A stretch of 64,000 bases of DNA, taken from the NCBI GenBank assembly GCA_964463355.1, contig CAYXBP010000003.1:1-64000 (forward strand), read 5' to 3'. Both the position numbers and the translations under genes were made by a program. This DNA comes from Firm-04 sp964463355. GTDB taxonomy: Bacteria > Bacillota > Clostridia > Oscillospirales > Ruminococcaceae. Positions 1-7,977 of the stretch are shown here, in pieces; within the stretch, counting starts at the first letter, position 1; every line of letters starts with the position of its first letter. The notes below the pieces were generated by a model that saw only the letters and a program-made list of their open reading frames with translations, was not told where the DNA came from and ran no database searches.

Positions 1-20
1 CTCCTTTAGGCTTTTTCTAT

Positions 21-49
21 ATTATACCACAAAATCCCTGGTTTGTCCA
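21..49 (-). promoter_or_regulatory. Leftward promoter for a gene beyond the window start
   Basis: Read on the minus strand, TGGACA (49-44) is followed after 17 bases by a perfect TATAAT (26-21), with AAAGGAG at 7-1 as a ribosome binding site. The spacing fits a housekeeping sigma-A promoter. The gene it serves is not in the window. Confidence 0.65.
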
Positions 50-202
50 CTCCCATTCTACAAAGCTGACGCCATATGTTCACAACAAGGCTTAGAATCG
101 CATCCTGCGCTGCATAAATTGTATACTTTCGCAAAAATATCCAGTATCATCGCAATGTTCCAATGCAAAATCGGCAAAGTACACAAAAATGTTACCACCC
201 AC

Positions 203-231
203 TTGACTTTTTAGCCCTTATCCTGTATAAT
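203..231 (+). promoter_or_regulatory. Promoter of rpmH-rnpA
   Basis: TTGACT (203-208), a 17-base spacer and TATAAT (226-231) form a strong sigma-A type promoter. The leader before the rpmH start is about 95 bases. Confidence 0.8.
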
Positions 232-331
232 ATCTGCTTGCAGGGTAATATGCCGATTTATCGGTAGATTCCCATCTCTTTGACATACATTCATTGTATA
301 TATATAACCAAAGAAAAGGAGTGACACACCC

Positions 332-466
332 ATGAAGAGAACATATCAGCCTAAGAAGCTGCACCGCAAGAAGGAACACGGCTTCCGTAAGCGTATGGCA
401 ACTGCCAACGGCCGCAAGGTTCTGGCTCGCCGCAGAGCAAAGGGCAGAGCAAGATTGACTTATTGA
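332..466 (+). CDS. rpmH: 50S ribosomal protein L34
   Basis: L34 is a small basic protein of the large ribosomal subunit. The 44-residue product begins MKRTYQPKKLHRKKEHGFR and ends in the usual Arg/Lys/Ala-rich stretch, which matches the family in length and in sequence throughout. The ATG follows AAAGGAGTG with good spacing. It is the first gene of the rpmH-rnpA-yidD-yidC-jag-mnmE-mnmG-rsmG block. A terminator-like hairpin lies between it and rnpA, which would give more rpmH than rnpA transcript. Unusually, the gene points towards dnaA instead of away from it. Confidence 0.98.
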   Translation: MKRTYQPKKLHRKKEHGFRKRMATANGRKVLARRRAKGRARLTY

Positions 467-486
467 TTTGAGTCAGAAACGCAAGC

Positions 487-519
487 AAAAGGGTCACAAT
501 GCGGTTTGTGACCCTTTTT
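487..519 (+). terminator. Hairpin after rpmH (terminator or attenuator)
   Basis: AAGGGTCACAA pairs with TTGTGACCCTT around a short loop and is followed by a T run. It lies between rpmH and rnpA, where partial termination would lower rnpA expression relative to rpmH. Confidence 0.8.
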
Positions 520-568
520 CGATAATATCCGCATGATTTTGCGGTGCCGGAGAGGATGCACTTGAGAT

Positions 569-1003
569 ATGCTGTTTACTGTGATGTTAAACCGTAATCA
601 GGATTTTCAGCGGTTGTACCGAAGAGGCGCGTTCTGTTCTCTCGGCTCTGCGATACTGTATGCTATGCCCAATGACCGCGGTGAAAACCGTCTTGGGATC
701 ACTGCGGGAAAAAAGGTCGGCAACGCTGTAAAACGCAATCGTGCAAAGCGTATTGTGCGTGAGGCGTATCGCGCCGCGGAGCCACAGATGCCCATCGGGT
801 TGGATATTGTCATTGTGGCACGTTCGGTTTTGCCTGAACAAAATGCCGCCGTTTTAATCGCCGCAATGAAAAAACGCGGCTTGCGCCATTTGCTCGGCGT
901 AAGCGACGGCAGCATTGCTTGCCAGGTACAGCCAAAGCGTCGGAATAATCACAAGCCCGCCTCCACTGAAAAACAGGGAAATATGCAGAAAGCGCAGGCA
1001 TAA
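569..1003 (+). CDS. rnpA: Ribonuclease P protein component
   Basis: This is the protein subunit of RNase P, which helps the catalytic RNA cut 5' leaders from precursor tRNAs. The 144-residue protein shows the family N-terminus (FTVMLNRNQDFQRLYRRG) and the central RNR signature in KRNRAKRIVREAYR. After about residue 115 it has a polar tail (PKRRNNHKPAS region) that goes beyond the usual domain. AGAGGA stands about 12 bases before the ATG. It lies between rpmH and yidD, as in nearly all bacteria, and its stop is next to the yidD start. Confidence 0.96.
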   Translation: MLFTVMLNRNQDFQRLYRRGAFCSLGSAILYAMPNDRGENRLGITAGKKVGNAVKRNRAKRIVREAYRAAEPQMPIGLDIVIVARSVLPEQNAAVLIAAMKKRGLRHLLGVSDGSIACQVQPKRRNNHKPASTEKQGNMQKAQA

Positions 1004-1004
1004 T

Positions 1005-1373
1005 ATGCGTCGTGCGCTGCTGATGCTCATTCGCTTCTATCGCAAATGTGTTTCACCATTGCTACCTGCCTGTTGCAGATATCGCCCCACTTGTTCACAG
1101 TACGGCCTTACCGCCGTGGAACGCTTTGGCGCGATGCGCGGAGGTTGGCTTACCTTGTTGCGGATTCTGCGATGCAACCCGTTCTGTCGCGGAGGGTGGG
1201 ATCCCGTACCGCTGCAATTTGATTTTTTCGGCAGACACCGTATCGCACAGCCCGACCCCTTGCTGACTTCCGCTGCGGGACGAGCCGGTGCTGCCGGCTT
1301 TCTTTTGATGCCTCGGCTTTCATACCGCGATGCACGATGTTTTCCTGCTGAAACGCACCGTGATAATCCATGA
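1005..1373 (+). CDS. yidD: Membrane protein insertion efficiency factor YidD
   Basis: YidD is a small membrane-associated protein that assists YidC-dependent insertion of membrane proteins. Starting at the ATG one base after the rnpA stop, the 122-residue product has the family core: an N-terminal amphipathic helix (LLMLIRFYRKCVSPLL), the cysteine motif CRYRPTCSQYG and the segment RILRCNPFCRGGWDPVP. Typical YidD proteins are 70-90 residues, so about 45 residues at the C-terminus are additional and look unstructured. An upstream start in the same frame overlaps rnpA and is unlikely. Confidence 0.92.
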   Translation: MRRALLMLIRFYRKCVSPLLPACCRYRPTCSQYGLTAVERFGAMRGGWLTLLRILRCNPFCRGGWDPVPLQFDFFGRHRIAQPDPLLTSAAGRAGAAGFLLMPRLSYRDARCFPAETHRDNP

Positions 1374-1395
1374 GCTTTGAACGGAGGATACACCC

Positions 1396-2538
1396 TTGTT
1401 TGATTTGATTGCCATTCCCTTTGGTTGGTTGATGCGCCTGATCTATCAGGTGGTAAACAGCTACGGTATCGCACTGATCCTGTTTACTATTATCATGAAG
1501 CTGTTAGCATTGCCCTCAAACTATAAAACACAGGTCAGTTCTGCACGTATTGCAATGCTAAGCCCCAAAATGGAGAAGCTGAAGAAATCCTTTGCCAATA
1601 ATCCCCAGCGTATGCAGGAAGAACAGAATCGTCTGTATCAGGAGGAAGGCATTAATCCCAGCGCGGGTTGCCTTTCCAACTTGGTCATGATGATCGTGCT
1701 GATGGGTGTGTATCAGGTGGTCATGCGCCCGATTACCCATATCCTCAATATGAGCGAACAGGCATCCGAAGCGTTGAATCTGCTTTCTACCTGGCTGACA
1801 GAGAATAATATCTCTGAGAGATATCTCAATTCCAGACCAGAGCTGATTATTCTTAAGTATGCCAAAACAAACCCCGAAATCTTCGCTTCCATCAGCGATG
1901 GACAGTTCCTTTCCAAATTGCAGGGATTTGAAAACACCTTCCTCGGCTTTGACTTGGGCGCGCAGCCCTCGCTTTCACCCGCAGTATGGAACGGTACCGC
2001 GATTTTGTTGGCAATGATCCCGATTCTCTCTGGTGTGTTGCAGCTTGTGCTTACGATTATCACCCAGCGGCACAGTAAGAAGGCAAATCCTTCTATGCAA
2101 AGCATGGGTGCTATGAATATCATGCTGTATACCATGCCGCTCATGTCGGTTTGGATCGGTTTTGCCGTGCCTGCTGGCGTTGGCTTCTACTGGTTGATCA
2201 ACTCGCTGCTGAGTTTGATCACTACGTTGGGTCTTTATGCGTATCTCAACCCGACACGCATGATCAAAATCAACGAAAAGGAAAAGCAGAAGCAGCTTGC
2301 CAAAGGGCCTAGCTGGACACAGCGCATGATGGAAGCATCTACACAATATGCCAATGAGCAAAATGGCGGAAACGGCACAAATGGCAACGGTAATCGCACC
2401 CGTTACGCTGACGGCGACGACGGGATGTCTCGTAAGGAGCGCGCTGAGTATGAGCGCAAGCTGATCGAAGCTGCCAGAAGAAGAGCCGCTGAAAAGTATG
2501 GCGAACAACTCACAGACGATGACGAAAATGACGAGTAA
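1396..2538 (+). CDS. yidC: Membrane protein insertase YidC/Oxa1 family
   Basis: YidC inserts and folds membrane proteins, alone or with SecYEG. The 380-residue product starts at a TTG placed 8 bases after ACGGAGGA. It has the 60KD_IMP/Oxa1 domain with about five membrane segments: near residues 3-35, around SNLVMMIVLMGVYQVVM, near ILLAMIPILSGVLQLVLTII, and the paired segments around MPLMSVWIGFAVPAGVGFYW. The conserved helical loop KMEKLKKSFANNPQRMQEE is present. There is no lipobox, unlike Bacillus SpoIIIJ. The C-terminal 80 residues are charged and rich in Gly/Asn, as in several Clostridia. Confidence 0.96.
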   Translation: MFDLIAIPFGWLMRLIYQVVNSYGIALILFTIIMKLLALPSNYKTQVSSARIAMLSPKMEKLKKSFANNPQRMQEEQNRLYQEEGINPSAGCLSNLVMMIVLMGVYQVVMRPITHILNMSEQASEALNLLSTWLTENNISERYLNSRPELIILKYAKTNPEIFASISDGQFLSKLQGFENTFLGFDLGAQPSLSPAVWNGTAILLAMIPILSGVLQLVLTIITQRHSKKANPSMQSMGAMNIMLYTMPLMSVWIGFAVPAGVGFYWLINSLLSLITTLGLYAYLNPTRMIKINEKEKQKQLAKGPSWTQRMMEASTQYANEQNGGNGTNGNGNRTRYADGDDGMSRKERAEYERKLIEAARRRAAEKYGEQLTDDDENDE

Positions 2539-2651
2539 TAACCGCGACAGCCAGCCATTGTAAAGAAATCCTTGCAGAGTGTGTGTCACTGTATCTCACA
2601 CCGCTTTGCTTGAATATTTTTGGAAGGAGAAGGATTCTACGTTTTGATGCG

Positions 2652-3722
2652 ATGGGAATCCCGAAAACCGCTATGATGGAAATTTTTACTGCGCAAACTC
2701 TGGAAGAAGCAAAACAAAAAGCTGCGGATGCTTTTTCCGCCCCAATTGACAAAATCCGCTTTACCGTGTTGGAGGAGCCGAAGCGTTTTCTGGGCATTTT
2801 TGGTAAGGCAAATGGTGCGTACAAGGTGCGTGCCGAGTACGAAACACAGACCGCCGCAGAAACTGCGCCTGCAGATGTTCCGCCTGCCGCAAATCTTGAT
2901 ATCAACGCAGACAATGCACCTGTCAGCGAGAAAATGCCACTGCCTGTCGATGAGAAAGAATCAGCACCTGCCGCTACGTCTTTCTCTGCGGAAAAGCCTG
3001 TGCCCGTAGATGCAGCCGACCGCATTGAGATTGCGTGCGCGTATCTGCGTAAAATATTGGCTGCTCTTGCTTCCGATGTGACCATCAATGGCGAATTGAC
3101 TGCGCACGGTATCGAAATCACCATTGACGGTAACGATGCTGGTAAGCTCATTGGGCATCGCGGTGATACACTGGATGCATTGCAGTACCTGACCTCCATG
3201 GTTGCAAATCGTGGCTGCAAGGACTATGTTCGCGTTAGCCTGAATGCCTGCAATTATCGCGATAAACGCCGGAAGGCTTTGCAGGAGCTTGCGCTCCACC
3301 TTAGCCAAAATGCCCTGGAATGTGGACGGCCCATTTTGTTGGAACCGATGAATCCCTATGAGCGACGTATTATTCATTCTGCTGTTAGTGAGATTGAAGG
3401 CGTAAACTCCAGTTCTTCTGGCGAAGAGCCTAACCGTCGCGTAATCATTATGCCTGATTCAGCCGTAGGAAAAAATGAACGTCCGATTGATATGCGGCGA
3501 AGGGATGGTGACCATCGCCGGAATTCGGGCAGAGGCGGCAACCGCGGTACAAGACGAGGCGGAAGAAATGACCGTGGAGAACGTAGAAACCGCGGCGAAC
3601 GCAGACCCACTGGCGAGGTACGAAGCCTTGATCTCTCTACCAGCTTTGAAAAAGATTATAAACGTCCTCGCCCAGAAGACAGCTTGCATTCTGGTATCTA
3701 CGGAAAAATTGACTTTGATTGA
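2652..3722 (+). CDS. jag: RNA-binding protein Jag (KhpB) with a long RG-rich tail
   Basis: Jag/KhpB is a KH-R3H RNA-binding protein linked to cell elongation and usually cotranscribed with yidC. The product (356 residues from the ATG at 2652) has a Jag_N domain at about 8-60 (FTAQTLEEAKQKAADAF), an acidic Ala/Pro linker, a KH-II domain with the GxxG loop GHRG at about 168-171, and an R3H domain around YERRIIHSAVSEIEG. Residues about 281-322 form an Arg/Gly tail with RGG-like units, which standard Jag proteins lack. The start is uncertain: GGAGAAGG at 2624-2633 is rather far from this ATG, and ATGs at 2673 and 2676 are alternatives. Confidence 0.9.
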   Translation: MGIPKTAMMEIFTAQTLEEAKQKAADAFSAPIDKIRFTVLEEPKRFLGIFGKANGAYKVRAEYETQTAAETAPADVPPAANLDINADNAPVSEKMPLPVDEKESAPAATSFSAEKPVPVDAADRIEIACAYLRKILAALASDVTINGELTAHGIEITIDGNDAGKLIGHRGDTLDALQYLTSMVANRGCKDYVRVSLNACNYRDKRRKALQELALHLSQNALECGRPILLEPMNPYERRIIHSAVSEIEGVNSSSSGEEPNRRVIIMPDSAVGKNERPIDMRRRDGDHRRNSGRGGNRGTRRGGRNDRGERRNRGERRPTGEVRSLDLSTSFEKDYKRPRPEDSLHSGIYGKIDFD

Positions 3723-3787
3723 TGATCCGAAAACATTGTAGATGTGTTTATTCGGTATTATTTTGCATTTTTAGAAGCTCTTATCTG

Positions 3788-3816
3788 ATACCCCTGCCCA
3801 AAATGGGTAGGGGTAT
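3788..3816 (+). terminator. Hairpin after jag
   Basis: ATACCCCTGCCC pairs with GGGTAGGGGTAT (one G-T pair) around AAAAT. The T run that follows is poor, so termination may be partial or factor-assisted. It separates jag from mnmE. Confidence 0.55.
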
Positions 3817-3936
3817 TCACTCTGTTTGGTGGTATCTTTTTTGGAAATAGTCGGTAAATTCATTGCTCATATTGAAGTTTTCAACTGTGCCATTTGATGC
3901 GGTATACCGCATCGTACGGTAATTTATGGAGGAGTT

Positions 3937-5286
3937 ATGCAGACAATAGCAGCAATATCCACACCAAATGCATCGGGTGGAATTGGCGTAATCCGTATCT
4001 CAGGCGATGCAGCAATTGCAATTGCGGATCGTGTTTTTGTATCTGCGCGTGGCAAAAAGGTCGCTGAAATGGATGGCTATACTTGTGCGTATGGTTTAGT
4101 CAGAGATATCCAAGGAAATCTGATTGATGATGTCGTGCTGACCGTTTTTCGTAATCCACATAGCTATACAGGTGAGGACGTTGTCGAAATTTCCTGCCAC
4201 GGAGGCATTTTCATCTGTCGGAAAATCATGGCACTGCTTTTTGAATATGGTGCATACCCTGCCGCCGCTGGTGAATTTACAAAACGTGCTTTTCTCAATG
4301 GAAAGATGAGTTTATCACAGGCTGAAGCAGTGATGAATGTGATTCAGGCAGAAGGGGAAACTGCTTTGCGAGAAGCAAATCTTGCACGAAATGGGCATTT
4401 ATCTACACAGATGCGTGCTTTCCGCGAGCGATTAACAGCGGTGATTTCTGCCATGACATATTGGATGGATGATCCAGAAGAAACCCCGCCAGAACTGGAA
4501 TCTACTCGTTTGTCCGATGAGATCAATTGCTTATGCAACGAACTTCACGGACTTTCTCTGCGCTACGATCAAGGACGCGTCTTTCGTGAAGGTATCCGAA
4601 CCGTGCTTGTTGGCGCGCCCAACGCAGGTAAATCATCCATGATGAATTGGCTTGCTGGAATGCAAAGGAGCATCGTTACAGATATCCCAGGCACCACTCG
4701 CGATGTGATCACTGAATCCGTTCGTGTTGGTGATTTTGTGCTGCTGCTTTCCGATACCGCGGGGCTGCGTCAAACGAACGACGTGATTGAAGCACTGGGC
4801 GTAGATGCCGCCTTTGAACAGGCAAGACAAGCAGACTTGGTTCTTCATATTGTGGATTCCACGACCACACCCTCAGCTGAAGAGCAGGAGTGGGTTGATG
4901 CATTGCAACATCCGCATATAATTAATATTTATAATAAATGTGATTTACAGAGCCAACCGTTATTTGATTTTCCGCCGAATGCAGTTTTTTGTTCGGCAAA
5001 ATTGCATATAGGATATGACAATCTTGTTCAGTCTATTCAAAATTTGTTTGGAACAACCAGTTTTTCAAATACGCCTTCCTTGGTTTCTGAGCGACAAAAG
5101 CAATTGGTTGATCATGCAGCGGCTGTACTTTCGCAAGCTGGTAATGATCTTTTGCTGGATATGCCTCTTGATGTAATTTGTATGCAATTGGAGATTGCTG
5201 CGAACGTGCTGGCCGAGTTTGACGGTGAAATCGTGACAGATGATGTCATTGACGGAGTGTTTTCTAAATTCTGTGTCGGAAAATAA
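3937..5286 (+). CDS. mnmE: tRNA uridine-34 modification GTPase MnmE
   Basis: MnmE works with MnmG to place a (carboxymethyl)aminomethyl group on C5 of the wobble uridine in certain tRNAs, using folate and GTP. The 449-residue protein has the N-terminal folate-binding domain (ATPNASGGIGVIRISG), a helical domain, and an inserted G domain with Walker A GAPNAGKSSMMN, the switch region GTTRD, and DTAGLR. It ends in CVGK, the catalytic C-x-G-K motif. GGAGG lies 6 bases before the ATG. The next gene, mnmG, encodes its partner, and a parS site separates the two. Confidence 0.98.
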   Translation: MQTIAAISTPNASGGIGVIRISGDAAIAIADRVFVSARGKKVAEMDGYTCAYGLVRDIQGNLIDDVVLTVFRNPHSYTGEDVVEISCHGGIFICRKIMALLFEYGAYPAAAGEFTKRAFLNGKMSLSQAEAVMNVIQAEGETALREANLARNGHLSTQMRAFRERLTAVISAMTYWMDDPEETPPELESTRLSDEINCLCNELHGLSLRYDQGRVFREGIRTVLVGAPNAGKSSMMNWLAGMQRSIVTDIPGTTRDVITESVRVGDFVLLLSDTAGLRQTNDVIEALGVDAAFEQARQADLVLHIVDSTTTPSAEEQEWVDALQHPHIINIYNKCDLQSQPLFDFPPNAVFCSAKLHIGYDNLVQSIQNLFGTTSFSNTPSLVSERQKQLVDHAAAVLSQAGNDLLLDMPLDVICMQLEIAANVLAEFDGEIVTDDVIDGVFSKFCVGK

Positions 5287-5288
5287 AA

Positions 5289-5304
5289 TGTTCCACGTGG
5301 AACA
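5289..5304. promoter_or_regulatory. parS centromere site 1
   Basis: TGTTCCACGTGGAACA is a perfect 16-base palindrome and a near-exact copy of the Bacillus parS consensus bound by ParB/Spo0J. It lies between mnmE and mnmG, in the origin-proximal gene block where parS sites are usually found. No parB is encoded in this window. Confidence 0.92.
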
Positions 5305-5322
5305 TTAGGGACGGTGATTACT

Positions 5323-7200
5323 ATGAATCTACTTGGCGATTATGATGTTGCAGTCATAGGCGCAGGACACGCGGGTATCGAAGCGGCAATAGCCTCTGCT
5401 CGCAGAGGATGTAAAACCGCTTTGTTTACCATTTCTCTGGATCAAGTAGGCAATATGCCTTGTAATCCTTCCATTGGAGGCAGCGCGAAAGGGCATCTCG
5501 TGCGTGAAATAGACGCATTGGGTGGCGTTATGGCTGAGGCAGCGGATGCTTGTTGTATCCAAATGCGAATGTTAAATCTCAGCAAAGGTGCTTCAGTACA
5601 TAGTCCCCGTGCGCAAGAAGACCGCAGGGAATATCATGCATATATGAAGCATAAGTGCGAAACAACAACGAATTTATCCCTCATTCAGGCTGAAATTGCA
5701 GATATCTTGATTGATGAGAACGGATGCGTTACAGGCGTGGTAAATTCTCTTGATGGACTTTTTAAATGCAAGGCAGCTGTAATTTGTGCAGGAACTTTTT
5801 TGAAAGGAAAAGTCTTCATTGGTCAACATTCGATGGAAAGCGGGCCTGATTCGTGTTTGCCTGCTCGTCGTTTGTCCGCATCACTGCAGGCGATTGGAAT
5901 TACATTACGACGATTTAAAACTGGTACACCTTGCCGCGTCCATCGTCATAGTATCAATTTTAATAAGCTAATTCCTCAACACGGAGATGTTGAGCCTAAG
6001 CATTTCTCATTTTTTTCATCTACTACGCTTCGCAATGATGCTTTGTGTTATATTGCAAACACGAATAATAACACACACGCAATCATCCAAGAACATCTGG
6101 GGGAATCTCCACTGTATGCTGGCATGATAGAGGGGGTCGGCCCGCGATATTGCCCATCTATTGAAGATAAAGTAGTTCGATTTGCACAACGCGAGAAACA
6201 TCAAATATTTGTTGAGCCAACTGGTATTAACACGGATGAAATGTATCTCCAAGGATTTAGTACATCTCTGCCAGAGTATGTACAGCAAATGATGCTGCGG
6301 TCTGTCACTGGATTTGAGAATATCGAAATAATGCGATCCGCCTATGCGATTGAATACGATTGCATAAATCCAAAATGCTTACTCGCAACACTTGCATTTC
6401 GTGATTTTCATGGGTTGTATGCCGCGGGTCAGTTTAACGGCACATCAGGCTATGAAGAAGCAGCTGCGCAAGGGCTCATTGCCGGAATAAATGCTTCCGC
6501 TTATGTTTTGGCAGAGGATCAGTTGATTCTAAGTCGCGAATCCTCCTATATTGGCACTTTAATCGACGACTTGATCAACAAAGGATGCGAAGATCCATAT
6601 CGAATGATGACGGCGCGCAGTGAATATCGACTTTCCTTGCGGCACAGTAATGCTGACCGAAGATTAACACACATTGGTTATCAATATCGCTTGATATCAG
6701 AACAGCGATATAGAAAATTTTGCGATAAAATGGATCATATTGCTCAAGCAATCGAACAACTTCGCGCACTTTCAGTTGCACCAACGGAAGCGTGTAACGA
6801 ATACTTGACAAGTGCAGGAACCACTCCAATATCAACAGGAATGAAAATGGACGCCTTGCTTCGTCGACCGCAGGTTTCATACAGATCATTTGCCAAAGCA
6901 CTGAATCTTGATATAAATCTCACAGATGAGGAAGCAGAAGAAGTGAATCTTATTGTAAAATACCAACAATACATCGAACGGCAGAACGCACAAAACGCAC
7001 ATTTTGCACATCTTGAGCGGATCCAAATACCATTGCAAATCAATTATTCCTCAATTGCGGCATTGTCATCTGAGGCGCGAGAAAAGCTAAGTAAAATTCG
7101 CCCACAAAACCTGCGCCAAGCGGCATTAATATCGGGTGTTTCACCTGCTGATATTAACATACTAATTACATGGCTGAAAGTTGGTGATCACTATGTCTGA
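5323..7200 (+). CDS. mnmG: tRNA uridine-34 modification FAD enzyme MnmG (GidA)
   Basis: MnmG is the FAD- and NADH-dependent partner of MnmE in modifying the tRNA wobble uridine. The 625-residue product shows the Rossmann FAD site DVAVIGAGHAGIEAA near the N-terminus, the family motif GNMPCNPSIGGSAKGHLVREIDALGG, FKTGTPCRV, and a helical C-terminal domain that contacts MnmE. The ATG at 5323 is about 10 bases after AGGGACGG and is preferred over the GTG at 5314. The stop overlaps the rsmG start, so the two are probably translationally coupled. Confidence 0.97.
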   Translation: MNLLGDYDVAVIGAGHAGIEAAIASARRGCKTALFTISLDQVGNMPCNPSIGGSAKGHLVREIDALGGVMAEAADACCIQMRMLNLSKGASVHSPRAQEDRREYHAYMKHKCETTTNLSLIQAEIADILIDENGCVTGVVNSLDGLFKCKAAVICAGTFLKGKVFIGQHSMESGPDSCLPARRLSASLQAIGITLRRFKTGTPCRVHRHSINFNKLIPQHGDVEPKHFSFFSSTTLRNDALCYIANTNNNTHAIIQEHLGESPLYAGMIEGVGPRYCPSIEDKVVRFAQREKHQIFVEPTGINTDEMYLQGFSTSLPEYVQQMMLRSVTGFENIEIMRSAYAIEYDCINPKCLLATLAFRDFHGLYAAGQFNGTSGYEEAAAQGLIAGINASAYVLAEDQLILSRESSYIGTLIDDLINKGCEDPYRMMTARSEYRLSLRHSNADRRLTHIGYQYRLISEQRYRKFCDKMDHIAQAIEQLRALSVAPTEACNEYLTSAGTTPISTGMKMDALLRRPQVSYRSFAKALNLDINLTDEEAEEVNLIVKYQQYIERQNAQNAHFAHLERIQIPLQINYSSIAALSSEAREKLSKIRPQNLRQAALISGVSPADINILITWLKVGDHYV

Positions 7201-7906
7201 TATTGCTTTTTCCGAAGCGCAAAAACTCTTTGCGGAATACCAAATCCCCCTCAGTTACAACCAATATCGACAGTTCTGCGTATATGCTAGACTTCTTTCA
7301 AACGAATCAACCATTCAAAATGTGACCAGAGTTCAACAAATTGATGAAATTTGGAGCAGACATTTTCTGGATTCTGCCTATCTTTTACGCTATTTGGACA
7401 CCTCAAAGGAAGGCACACTACTGGATCTTGGCACGGGTGGAGGATTTCCAGGTATTCCACTTGCGATTATGTGTCCATCATTCGCCATCACCTTGCTCGA
7501 TAGTGAGGAACGAAAGCTTGAATTTTGTCAGAAAGTGATAAAAGAACTGAGCATATCCACAAAATGCTTATATGGACGTGCCGAGGATCTTTCCCACAAG
7601 GCAGAATACCGCGAACAGTTTAATTATGTTGCATCTCGTGCCGTTGCAAACGGCTCTATGCTTTGTGAACTTGCTTTGCCTTTTCTCAAAGTAAACGGAA
7701 CATTTTTTGCATTGAAAGGCAGTGGGTATGATTCCACCATTGAGCGGTTTTCTGAAGCGTCCGCTTCTTTACATGCAGATGAACCAGGTATCGATCCCTA
7801 CGAGTTAGACGGCGTACAAAAATACCTGATTCGCATTCACAAGACGGAATCTACGCCGTTGAATTTTCCCCGTCGTTTTGCAAAAATGAAGCGATCTCCA
7901 CTGTAA
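7193..7906 (+). CDS. rsmG: 16S rRNA (guanine-527-N7) methyltransferase
   Basis: RsmG (GidB) methylates G527 of 16S rRNA using S-adenosylmethionine. The 237-residue protein has the SAM-binding motif LLDLGTGGGFPGIPLAI, an acidic loop LLDSEERKLEF and the later segment SRAVANGSMLCELALPFLK. The ATG at 7193 lies inside the last codons of mnmG, an 8-base overlap. TTG 7181 and GTG 7184 are in frame but have no better ribosome binding site. In many Firmicutes noc, soj (parA) and spo0J (parB) follow. Here a parS site and a terminator follow instead. Confidence 0.96.
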   Translation: MSDIAFSEAQKLFAEYQIPLSYNQYRQFCVYARLLSNESTIQNVTRVQQIDEIWSRHFLDSAYLLRYLDTSKEGTLLDLGTGGGFPGIPLAIMCPSFAITLLDSEERKLEFCQKVIKELSISTKCLYGRAEDLSHKAEYREQFNYVASRAVANGSMLCELALPFLKVNGTFFALKGSGYDSTIERFSEASASLHADEPGIDPYELDGVQKYLIRIHKTESTPLNFPRRFAKMKRSPL

Positions 7907-7909
7907 AAA

Positions 7910-7925
7910 TGTTTCACGTGGAACA
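7910..7925. promoter_or_regulatory. parS centromere site 2
   Basis: TGTTTCACGTGGAACA differs from a perfect palindrome at one position and matches the ParB/Spo0J binding consensus. It starts four bases after the rsmG stop codon, where noc or parA would begin in many relatives. Confidence 0.9.
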
Positions 7926-7926
7926 A

Positions 7927-7963
7927 AAAGGCACGATTCAAAACGAATCGTGCCTTTCATTTT
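7927..7963. terminator. Bidirectional terminator between rsmG and serS
   Basis: AAAGGCACGATTC pairs with GAATCGTGCCTTT around a short loop, with T-rich sequence on one side and an A run on the other. It can stop the two converging transcripts. Confidence 0.85.
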
Positions 7964-7977
7964 TATCATTCTCGCAA

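Larger units (their letters stand above)
1..331. other. Divergent intergenic region upstream of rpmH
   Basis: This stretch holds no gene. It carries two outward-facing promoters: one rightward for rpmH (203-231) and one leftward (21-49) followed by a ribosome binding site (CTCCTTT on the plus strand at 1-7). A leftward gene must therefore start just outside the window. There is one weak DnaA-box-like word, TTGTCCACT, at 43-51, but no cluster, so I do not regard this as the origin. The rest is AT-rich with nothing else I can name. Confidence 0.7.

Noticed and set aside
1..331. The rpmH upstream region as the main origin
   Set aside because: It has just one weak DnaA-box-like word and no trio element; the dnaA-dnaN gap has the full set.
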